A stretch of 64,000 nt of DNA. It comes from Erythrobacter sp. HL-111. Lineage in GTDB: Bacteria; Pseudomonadota; Alphaproteobacteria; Sphingomonadales; Sphingomonadaceae. The DNA is taken from positions 1,240,001 through 1,304,000 of the forward strand of contig NZ_LT629743.1 of assembly GCF_900105095.1 (NCBI RefSeq). The letters are read 5' to 3'. Under the pieces are notes generated by a model. That model did no database searches. It saw only the letters and a program-made list of their open reading frames with translations, and was not told the DNA's origin. Below, in pieces: positions 39,240 through 45,773 of this stretch. Position 1 is the first letter of the stretch; the number at the start of each line of letters is the position of its first letter. Position numbers and translations under genes: made by a program.

Positions 39240-40096
39240 AGCGCATCGCCCTGTTCCTCGCTTCGCTGCTGGCGCTTCTTGGCGCGCCCCTCGCCGCGCA
39301 GGATTTTCCGCCGCTCACGGGGCGCGTTGTCGACCAGGCGGGGATCATCCCGTCCGATGTCGAGGCGCAGTTGACGCAGCAGCTCGAAGCGCTCGAGGCG
39401 CAATCGCAACGCCAGCTCGTCGTCGCCACGGTTCCCGACCTCCAGGGATACGAGATCGCCGATTACGGCTACCGGCTGGGCCGCGAATGGGGCCTGGGCG
39501 ATGCGGAGCGCAACGACGGCGCGCTGCTGCTCGTCGCCCCGACCGAGCGGCGGGTGCACATCGCCAGCGGCTACGGGGTCGAAGGCTGGCTGACCGATGC
39601 CGTCTCGAAACTCATCATCGAAAACCAGATCGTGCCCGCCTTCCGCGAAGGCGACTATGCCGGCGGGATCGTCGCGGGTACCGACGCGATCGTCGAAGTG
39701 CTGATGCTGCCCCCGGACGAAGCCGCGCGGATCGCGCAGGAAGCGGGCGAGGCGCGCGAGAAGGATGGCGGCTTTCCGGTCGGAATGCTGATCTGGCTGG
39801 CCTTCATGTTCATCTTCTTCGTCCTTCCCATCATTCGCTCCGGCAAGCGCCGCAAGTATCGCGCGCGCAGCAACGGGCCGTGGGGCAAGCGTGACGATGA
39901 CGACGACGATTACGGCGGCGGCTGGGGCCGCACGGCGCGCGACATCATCCTGTGGGAAGTCGGCACGGCCATCGCCCGCGGCGCGATGGGCGGCGGGCGC
40001 GGAGGCGGCTTCGGCGGCGGGGGCTTTGGCGGTGGCGGCGGGTTTTCCGGCGGCGGCGGTTCGTTCGGGGGCGGCGGCGCCTCCGGGGGCTGGTAG
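39236..40096 (+). CDS. TPM-domain membrane protein with Gly-rich tail
   Basis: This 286-residue protein has a signal peptide (to about residue 21), a TPM (TLP18.3/Psb32/MOLO-1) domain (about 28-160, GRVVDQAGIIPSDVEAQL, LVVATVPDLQGYEIADYGYR, LLVAPTERRVHIASGYGVEG), one transmembrane helix (GMLIWLAFMFIFFVLPII) and a tail of GGG/GGF repeats after residue 245. The family co-occurs with LemA; a chaperone-like or membrane-stability role is inferred from it. Start ATG 39236 overlaps the preceding remnant stop. Confidence 0.9.
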   Translation: MKRIALFLASLLALLGAPLAAQDFPPLTGRVVDQAGIIPSDVEAQLTQQLEALEAQSQRQLVVATVPDLQGYEIADYGYRLGREWGLGDAERNDGALLLVAPTERRVHIASGYGVEGWLTDAVSKLIIENQIVPAFREGDYAGGIVAGTDAIVEVLMLPPDEAARIAQEAGEAREKDGGFPVGMLIWLAFMFIFFVLPIIRSGKRRKYRARSNGPWGKRDDDDDDYGGGWGRTARDIILWEVGTAIARGAMGGGRGGGFGGGGFGGGGGFSGGGGSFGGGGASGGW

Positions 40097-40099
40097 ATC

Positions 40100-40774
40100 A
40101 TGGCCTATCTCGACGAAGCCGGGCACGAGCTCGTCACCAATGCCGTCGCCGAAGCGGAGAGCCGGACCTCGGGCGAGATCGTGACCGTGCTCGCCGATCG
40201 TTCGGACGACTACGCCGACATCGCGCTGCTGTGGGCGGCGGGCGCGGCCTTCACCGTGATGAGCGTGTTCGCGGCCCTGCCCCAGCCCTTCCTCGACCTG
40301 TGGGACGGCCTTGTCGGCGGGTGGAGCCACGAATGGACCACCGGCGAAATCGCCAGCATGACGATCGGGCTCGGCCTCGTCGCCTTCGCGCTTGCCTGGG
40401 CGGTGCAGCTGCTCGAACCGGTCAAGTGGCTGCTCGTCCCCGCCCCGGTCCGCACCGCGCGGGTCCACGACACCGCCGTGCGCCTGTTCAAGGTCGGCGC
40501 CGAGGGGCGCACCCATGGCCGCACCGGCGTCCTCATCTACCTTTCCATGAGCGAGCACCGCGCCGAGATCGTCGCAGACCGGCCGATCGCGGAAAAGGTT
40601 TCGCCGGAAATCTGGGGCGAGGCGATGGGCGACATGCTTGGCCACATCGCCGCCGGCCGCATCGCCAAGGGGCTCGCGGTGGGCGTGCGCGACGTGGGCT
40701 TCATCCTCGCCCAGCACTTCCCGCGCGCCGAGGATGGCGAAAACGAGCTTCCCGACCGGCTGATCGAAGTCTAG
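40100..40774 (+). CDS. TPM-domain membrane protein without signal peptide
   Basis: A 224-residue protein with a TPM-like fold split by a membrane pair: N-terminal VTNAVAEAESRTSGEIVTVLADRSDDYADI, two TM helices (about 45-65, LLWAAGAAFTVMSVFAALP; about 91-113, SMTIGLGLVAFALAWAVQLL), then the cytosolic half GVLIYLSMSEHRAEIVADRP and VSPEIWGEAMGDML. It starts 3 bases after the preceding gene, so both are co-transcribed. Together with lemA and the first TPM gene it forms the usual LemA-TPM unit. Confidence 0.88.
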   Translation: MAYLDEAGHELVTNAVAEAESRTSGEIVTVLADRSDDYADIALLWAAGAAFTVMSVFAALPQPFLDLWDGLVGGWSHEWTTGEIASMTIGLGLVAFALAWAVQLLEPVKWLLVPAPVRTARVHDTAVRLFKVGAEGRTHGRTGVLIYLSMSEHRAEIVADRPIAEKVSPEIWGEAMGDMLGHIAAGRIAKGLAVGVRDVGFILAQHFPRAEDGENELPDRLIEV

Positions 40775-40785
40775 GCCCGGTCCCC

Positions 40786-41388
40786 ATGACCGACGGATTC
40801 GCCGCCTCGCAAAACGACGCCTTCGCGAGAGACCGGGACGCCGACCTGCCCGAACAGGTCCGCTGGGAGGGCCGGTTCATCACCGCCATGACGCGCGGCC
40901 GCTGGGAATATGTCGGTCGCGCGCGCGGCATCCGGGCGGCCGCAATCCTCGCCATCGACACCGACGCGGATGGAACGCGCCACGTCATCCTCGTCAGCCA
41001 ATATCGCGTGCCGCTATCGCGTTTCTGCCTCGAAATCCCCGCCGGGCTCGTCGGCGATGCCGACGGGAGCGAGGACGAGAACGCGCTCGAGGCCGCCGCG
41101 CGCGAACTCGAGGAGGAAACCGGCTACCGCGCCGGACGGCTCGAGGTGCTGGGCGAATTCTACTCCTCGCCCGGGATGGTTTCCGAATCCTTCACCCTGC
41201 TGCGCGCGACCGGGCTCGAAAGGGTCGGCGAGGGCGGCGGGCTTGTGGACGAGAACATCATGGTCCACCGCGTCCCCCTGTCGGGCCTGAGCGATTACGT
41301 CGCCAGGTGGCGCGAGGCAGGCCACGGCGTCGACGTGCGGATCGCCATGCTTTTGACGCCGCATTTTCTGGGAGAGGAACTGACATGA
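40786..41388 (+). CDS. NUDIX hydrolase, ADP-ribose pyrophosphatase type
   Basis: 200 residues. The NUDIX box reads GLVGDADGSEDENALEAAARELEEETGYRAG, of which the REx2EExGx core is visible in ARELEEETGY. The upstream IPAGLV block and CLEIPAG resemble ADP-ribose/GDP-mannose pyrophosphatases of the NudF type, which hydrolyse nucleoside diphosphates linked to other groups. The substrate cannot be set from sequence. Its stop overlaps the next gene's start (ATGA), so translation is coupled. Confidence 0.87.
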   Translation: MTDGFAASQNDAFARDRDADLPEQVRWEGRFITAMTRGRWEYVGRARGIRAAAILAIDTDADGTRHVILVSQYRVPLSRFCLEIPAGLVGDADGSEDENALEAAARELEEETGYRAGRLEVLGEFYSSPGMVSESFTLLRATGLERVGEGGGLVDENIMVHRVPLSGLSDYVARWREAGHGVDVRIAMLLTPHFLGEELT

Positions 41389-42167
41389 CGAAACGTTGCG
41401 AGGGCAAGCTGGCCCTCATCACCGGCGGAGCGCAGGGTCTCGGCCGGGCGCATTGTATCCGCCTCGCGCAGGAAGGCGCCCGGGTGCTCGCGACCGACAT
41501 CAACGGAGAAGGGGCCGAGGAGACGGCCGCGATCATCAATGCCGAACTGGGCGACGGCACCGCCTTCGGCATGGCCCACGACGTGACCGACCCCGCCCAG
41601 TGGGACGCCGCGATCGATGCCGCGCGCGAACGGCTCGGCGGGCTCAACGTGCTGGTCAACAATGCCGGGATCGGCGTTGCCGGCAACATCGAGGACTGCA
41701 CCTTCGAGGACTGGAAGCGCTGCTATGCGGTGAACGTCGATTCGATCTTCCATGGCTGCCAGAAGGCCCTGCCGCTGATGCGCGAACACGCGCCGGGCTC
41801 GATCATCAACATCTCCTCGATCGCAGGGCTGATCGCGAGCGACACCATGCCCGCCTACAATTCGACCAAGGCGGCGGTGTGGATGCTGTCGAAATCGATC
41901 GCGCTCCACTGCGCGAAGAAGAACATGCAGATCCGCTGCAATTCGGTCCACCCGACCTTCGTCGACACGCCGATCCTCGACGGCACCGCCAAGGCGCACA
42001 GCCTCGAAAAGAACGTGCTGATGGAAAAGCTCGCCCGGCAGATCCCGCTCAGGTTCGTGGGCGAACCGAACGACATCGCCAACGCCGTCGTCTATCTCGC
42101 CAGCGACGAGAGCCGGTTCATGACCGGCGCGGAGATCAAGCTCGACGGCGGCATTTCCGCCATGTGA
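41385..42167 (+). CDS. SDR-family oxidoreductase
   Basis: A 260-residue classical SDR with TGGAQGLGRAHCIRLAQ, NNAGIGVAG, catalytic Ser in NISSIAGLI, YNSTK and PTFVDTP. The acidic residue after the second beta-strand (ATDINGEG) indicates NAD preference. It resembles 3-hydroxysteroid- or cyclohexanol-dehydrogenase-like SDRs; the substrate is not known. Co-translated with the NUDIX gene. Confidence 0.85.
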   Translation: MTKRCEGKLALITGGAQGLGRAHCIRLAQEGARVLATDINGEGAEETAAIINAELGDGTAFGMAHDVTDPAQWDAAIDAARERLGGLNVLVNNAGIGVAGNIEDCTFEDWKRCYAVNVDSIFHGCQKALPLMREHAPGSIINISSIAGLIASDTMPAYNSTKAAVWMLSKSIALHCAKKNMQIRCNSVHPTFVDTPILDGTAKAHSLEKNVLMEKLARQIPLRFVGEPNDIANAVVYLASDESRFMTGAEIKLDGGISAM

Positions 42168-42271
42168 TCCGCGATAGAGGGGCCGGCCCGCCCCTCCCGG
42201 CTTCGTTTCGCACGACGCGGAACCACGCGGCCCCGCGGAAAGCCGGGATCGCCGTCGCCGGTGCCGCGGGG

Positions 42272-42481
42272 TCAGTCCGCGATCAGAGCGATCGCGAGGT
42301 AGACCAGCGCAGCCGTGCCGAGGCTGAAGAACGCGCCGACGACGAAGGCGATGCGGACTACGGTCGGATCGACATTGGCATAGTCCGCTATCCCCGCGCA
42401 CACGCCGGCGAGCTTGGCATTGCGCTTGTCGAGGTGGAAGCCCGGCTGGCCGCCGCCGTTTTTGCGGGTGATCTTGTTCAT
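42272..42481 (-). CDS. pspC: PspC-domain membrane protein
   Basis: 69 residues: HLDKRNAKLAGVCAGIADYA, then NVDPTVVRIAFVVGAFFS and a second hydrophobic stretch ending YLAIALIAD. This is the PspC domain, an inner-membrane sensor of phage-shock systems. The start overlaps the stop of the mini-protein gene upstream (ATGA), so it is translationally coupled to that gene. No pspA or pspB is beside it. Confidence 0.92.
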   Translation of the reverse strand: MNKITRKNGGGQPGFHLDKRNAKLAGVCAGIADYANVDPTVVRIAFVVGAFFSLGTAALVYLAIALIAD

Positions 42482-42624
42482 GCGAGGACTCCTGTAACGA
42501 ACGGATAGGACGGGCCGGCGGGCAGGATCGCCGCGGTCGCCAGGACCACGGTGATGACCAGCGCCCCGGCCGCTGCGAGGACGCGCCGGGTGCGCTGTCC
42601 GGCCTGGTCGAAGAACGAATACAT
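42478..42624 (-). CDS. mini membrane protein, 48 residues, coupled to pspC
   Basis: Reads MYSFFDQAGQRTRRVLAAAG, continues through a hydrophobic segment (ALVITVVLATAAILPAGP) and ends YPFVTGVLA. The last bases overlap the pspC start codon, with AGGAGT just before as ribosome site for pspC. It shares the AILPAGP ending with AIIPASP and AIVPASP of the two upstream mini-genes, so the three may be distant paralogues. A weak TTGAAA-N15-TAGCAT lies upstream of it. One membrane helix, no known family. Confidence 0.75.
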   Translation of the reverse strand: MYSFFDQAGQRTRRVLAAAGALVITVVLATAAILPAGPSYPFVTGVLA

Positions 42625-42679
42625 CACGTCTTGTTTCCCTATGCTAGAGCGTGGCGGGGCGTTTCAAGCGCGGCCGCGA

Positions 42680-42790
42680 TCAGGCGAGGCCCGGGCTGGC
42701 CGGGATGATCGCGTAGGCGAGGAACGAGGCCGACAGGATCACCGAGAAGACGGCTGCGGCGAGGTGTCTGGCGAAGTTGCTGGGGAACAT
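42680..42790 (-). CDS. mini membrane protein, 36 residues
   Basis: Starts MFPSNFARHLAAAVFSVIL and ends SFLAYAIIPASPGLA. It is almost entirely one hydrophobic helix with a basic N-terminus and a proline-rich end. It is a tandem paralogue of the next mini-gene, with the same length and the same LAYAI-PASP end. The ATG follows GAAAGAGAC; a modest ribosome site. Predicted inner-membrane single-pass. Confidence 0.7.
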   Translation of the reverse strand: MFPSNFARHLAAAVFSVILSASFLAYAIIPASPGLA

Positions 42791-42827
42791 GGAAGGTCTC
42801 TTTCGGGATCGGGGGTTGCGGCAGCGA

Positions 42828-42938
42828 TCAGGCCATCAGCGAGGGGCTGGCGGGAACGATCGCGTAGGCGAGGAAAGCGGCCGTCGCGAACAGCGAAAAG
42901 GCGGCGGCGGCGAAGCGGTCGAAGCGATTGGCAAACAT
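42828..42938 (-). CDS. mini membrane protein, 36 residues, first gene behind a sigma-54 promoter
   Basis: Starts MFANRFDRFAAAAFSLFAT and ends AFLAYAIVPASPSLMA. It has the same length as the neighbour and an identical LAYAI(I/V)PASP motif. AGGAGACC precedes the ATG. It is the first gene of the group (mini, mini, mini, pspC) and is about 44 bases from the expected transcription start of the sigma-54-type promoter. Confidence 0.72.
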   Translation of the reverse strand: MFANRFDRFAAAAFSLFATAAFLAYAIVPASPSLMA

Positions 42939-42991
42939 TGTCTGGTCTCCTGTCTGGTGTTTCGGTTCGTCCCCGAGGGACACCCCAACAG

Positions 42992-43009
42992 ATGCATGGG
43001 CCGTGCCAA
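42992..43009 (-). promoter_or_regulatory. sigma-54-type promoter of the mini-protein/pspC cluster
   Basis: On the minus strand TTGGCAC-GGCCC-ATGCAT. GG (-24) and GC (-12) are 12 bases apart, as RpoN requires; only the first base of the TTGC half differs. Upstream, TGGGAA/TTCCCA and TCGTT/AACGA inverted repeats could bind an enhancer-binding activator. It is divergent from recF. Confidence 0.7.
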
Positions 43010-43168
43010 ACTCTAAGAATCCCGGGAATTCGGGCTTTCCGGGGACCGCCCCGCCAGGAGGCTCGTTCAGCAAAACGAAAGCTTGGGAATTTTTCCCACC
43101 TCTTGGGATCGGCCTGCGGCGTGCCTCTCTCTGGCCTTTGCGAAGCGGCGTGCTAAGCGCCCTCGTTC

Positions 43169-44269
43169 ATGCCGCTCGCCAGGATCACCCTCCAGGACTT
43201 CCGCAACCACGCCCGTAGCGAGCTGGTGGACACGGCCCATTTCAACCTGCTGGTGGGACCGAACGGGGCAGGCAAGACCAACGTGCTCGAGGCGCTCTCG
43301 CTGCTTGCCCCGGGACGCGGCCTGCGCCGCGCGCCGCTCGCCGAGCTCGCCCGGCGGGAGACGCCGCAGGACCCGCCCCGCCCCTTCGCGATCGGCGCCA
43401 GCCTCGTCGAACAGGGTCAGGTCTCCGCCCGGCTCGGGACCTATACCAGGGCCGAGCAGCCGGGCCGCCGGCTGGTGCGGATCAACGGGGCCGAGGCGAG
43501 TGCCGGGGCGCTGTCCGAATGGCAGGCGATGAGCTGGCTGACCCCGGCGATGGACGGCCTGTTCACCGACAGCGCGGGCGCGCGCCGGCGCTTCGTCGAC
43601 CGGATGGCGCTCGCGATCGAGCCCGCCCACGCGCGGGCGGTGAGCCAGCTCGAGGGAGCGCTGCGCGAACGCAATCGCCTGCTCGAGGAGGGCCGCGAGC
43701 CGCGCTGGCTCGACGCGGTCGAGGCGCAGCTGGCCGAAGCGGGCGCGCGCGTCGCGGAGGTGCGGGCGCGGCTGGTCGCGCTGCTGGGCGAGGAACTCTC
43801 CGCCCTGCCCCCCGAACCTTTCGCCCGGCCGATCCTCGCCTATCGCCCCGGCGGGCCGACTACGCCTGACGGGCTTGCCGCAAGCCTTGCGAAGGGCCGC
43901 GCGCGCGACCGGGCGGCGGGGCGCGCGCTCGCGGGGCCGCACCGCGACGAGCTCGACGTGGCGATGATGCGCGCCGATGGTTCACCCGGCCAGCCGGCCG
44001 CGAGCTGTTCGACCGGCGAGCAGAAGGCGATGCTGATCGCCATCACCCTCGCTCACGGCATCCTCGCGGCGAGCGGGCGGCCGAGCGTCCTGCTGCTGGA
44101 CGAGGTCGCGGCCCATCTCGATCCGGTCCGCCGGGCCGAGCTCTTCCGCCGGCTCGCCGCCGGGCGCGCGCAGGTGTGGATGACGGGAACCGAGCTTGCC
44201 CCGTTCAGCGAAATCGCGAGCGAGGCGGCGGTCTGGCGTGTCGCGGGGGGAATGGTGGAGCCGCTCTAG
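43169..44269 (+). CDS. recF: DNA replication and repair protein RecF
   Basis: RecF is an SMC-like ATPase that directs RecA to gaps. The 366-residue protein has Walker A GPNGAGKT (residues 30-37), the NALEALSLL helix, the ABC signature as SCSTGEQKAMLI and Walker B SVLLLDEVAAHLD. Upstream, CTGGCC-N15-GCTAAG gives a start site about six bases before the ATG, so the mRNA could be leaderless. Not accompanied by dnaA/dnaN, as usual for alphaproteobacteria. Confidence 0.95.
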   Translation: MPLARITLQDFRNHARSELVDTAHFNLLVGPNGAGKTNVLEALSLLAPGRGLRRAPLAELARRETPQDPPRPFAIGASLVEQGQVSARLGTYTRAEQPGRRLVRINGAEASAGALSEWQAMSWLTPAMDGLFTDSAGARRRFVDRMALAIEPAHARAVSQLEGALRERNRLLEEGREPRWLDAVEAQLAEAGARVAEVRARLVALLGEELSALPPEPFARPILAYRPGGPTTPDGLAASLAKGRARDRAAGRALAGPHRDELDVAMMRADGSPGQPAASCSTGEQKAMLIAITLAHGILAASGRPSVLLLDEVAAHLDPVRRAELFRRLAAGRAQVWMTGTELAPFSEIASEAAVWRVAGGMVEPL

Positions 44270-45009
44270 GCCCCTTCCGCCTCCTCCTCGGGCAGGGCGT
44301 CGCGCACCTGCGGCAGGGTCGCCTCGACCAGTTCCTCGATCCCCTGCGCCGTGGGATGGATCCGGTCGGCCTGGAAAAGGTTCGGGTTCTCGTAGATCGA
44401 GGCGAGCCAGAACGGCACCAGTTCCGCGCCGTATTCCTGCGCGAGATCGGCATAGATCGCATCGAAATCACGCTGGTAATCGGGCCCGTAATTCGGCGGT
44501 GCGCGCATCCCCATCAGCAGCACGGGAATGTCGCGGGCCTGCAATTCCTCCAGCATGGCGGCGAGATTGGCGCGCGTTTCGGCGGGCGAAAGCCCGCGCA
44601 GCATGTCGTTGCCGCCGAGTTCGAGGATCAAGAGGTCGGGCTTTTCCTCCAGCCCGTCCAGCGTGAAGGCCAGCCGCTGCCGCCCCGCTGCGGTGGTGTC
44701 GCCCGAAACGCCGGCATTGGCGATGTCGGCATTCACGCCTTTCGCCCTCAGCGCCTGTTCGAGCCGGGCGGGATAGCTTTCGCCTTCCTCCAGCCCGTAG
44801 CCCGCGAAGAGGCTGTCCCCGAAGGCGAGGATGGTGCGCTGCGACCCCATCACCGGAATGGGCGGCGGCTCCTGCGCGTCCGGCGTGCGCGCCGCGCCCG
44901 AAGCGGGCGGGACGGTCGTGTCGTCGGCCGCTTCCTCGCCGCAGGCGGCCAGCGCGAGCGCCGTCAGGCCCGCCACCGCAACCCGCGCGATCCGTGCTTG
45001 AAGCATCAT
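44266..45009 (-). CDS. tesA: TesA-like arylesterase lipoprotein (GDSL)
   Basis: 247 residues, with lipobox LALAAC (Cys23), Asp-rich linker and a GDSL/SGNH hydrolase: Ser66 in FGDSLFAG, Gly in NAGVSGDT, Asn in GGNDML and the Asp-x-x-His of DRIHPT. These are multifunctional acyl-CoA thioesterase/lysophospholipase enzymes. Its stop overlaps the recF stop (CTAG) on the opposite strand. It is divergent from the ABC exporter genes, the same tesA-ybbA-ybbP arrangement as in E. coli. Confidence 0.9.
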   Translation of the reverse strand: MMLQARIARVAVAGLTALALAACGEEAADDTTVPPASGAARTPDAQEPPPIPVMGSQRTILAFGDSLFAGYGLEEGESYPARLEQALRAKGVNADIANAGVSGDTTAAGRQRLAFTLDGLEEKPDLLILELGGNDMLRGLSPAETRANLAAMLEELQARDIPVLLMGMRAPPNYGPDYQRDFDAIYADLAQEYGAELVPFWLASIYENPNLFQADRIHPTAQGIEELVEATLPQVRDALPEEEAEGA

Positions 45010-45065
45010 TGAAGGCTTACCCCGCGTATCTTGTGTGCCCTTTCCACCTATGCCATCGAGCCCGC

Positions 45066-45773
45066 GTGACAAGCCCTTCCCTCGCCCTCACCGCCCGCAA
45101 CCTCACCCTGACGCTCGGTTCGGACCGCAAGCCGGTCGAGATCCTGCGCGGCATCGACCTCGATATCGCGCGCGGCGAGGTGGTCGCGCTGCTCGGCCCC
45201 TCGGGCTCGGGCAAGAGTTCGCTGATGGCCGTGCTTTCGGGACTCGAGCAGGCGAGCGGGGGGAGCCTCGAGGTGGCGGGGGCCGATTTCACGGCGCTCA
45301 ACGAAGACGGCCTCGCCGCCGCACGCCGCGGGCGGATCGGGATCGTGCTGCAGGCCTTCCACCTTCTGCCGACCATGACCGCGGCGGAAAACGTCGCGAC
45401 GCCGATGGAGCTCGCCGGAGCGTCGGATGCGCGCGAGCGGGCGGTTGCCGAACTCGAAGCGGTTGGCCTCAGCCACCGCACCGGGCATTACCCGACCCAG
45501 CTTTCGGGCGGGGAGCAGCAACGCGTCGCGATCGCCCGCGCCACCGCGCCGCGTCCCGAACTGATCTTCGCCGACGAGCCGACCGGCAATCTCGACGTCG
45601 CGACCGGGGAGGAGATCATCGACCTCCTTTTCGCCCGCCGCGCCGAGACCGGGGCGACCCTGCTCATCATCACCCATGACGAGGCGCTGGCCAAGCGCTG
45701 CGAGCGCGTGCTGACCATGGCCGACGGGCGGATCGTCTCCGATACCCGCGCCGCGCGGGGCGAGGCGGCGTGA
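45066..45773 (+). CDS. ybbA: ABC transporter ATP-binding protein, YbbA/LolD-type
   Basis: 235 residues with Walker A GPSGSGKSS (about 44-52), signature LSGGEQQRVAIARA, Walker B LIFADEPTGNLD and H-loop ITHDE. It pairs with the large permease encoded next (GTGA overlap). This is the MacB/LolD class that uses mechanotransmission and usually extrudes or releases lipophilic material. GTG start at 45066. Confidence 0.9.
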   Translation: MTSPSLALTARNLTLTLGSDRKPVEILRGIDLDIARGEVVALLGPSGSGKSSLMAVLSGLEQASGGSLEVAGADFTALNEDGLAAARRGRIGIVLQAFHLLPTMTAAENVATPMELAGASDARERAVAELEAVGLSHRTGHYPTQLSGGEQQRVAIARATAPRPELIFADEPTGNLDVATGEEIIDLLFARRAETGATLLIITHDEALAKRCERVLTMADGRIVSDTRAARGEAA

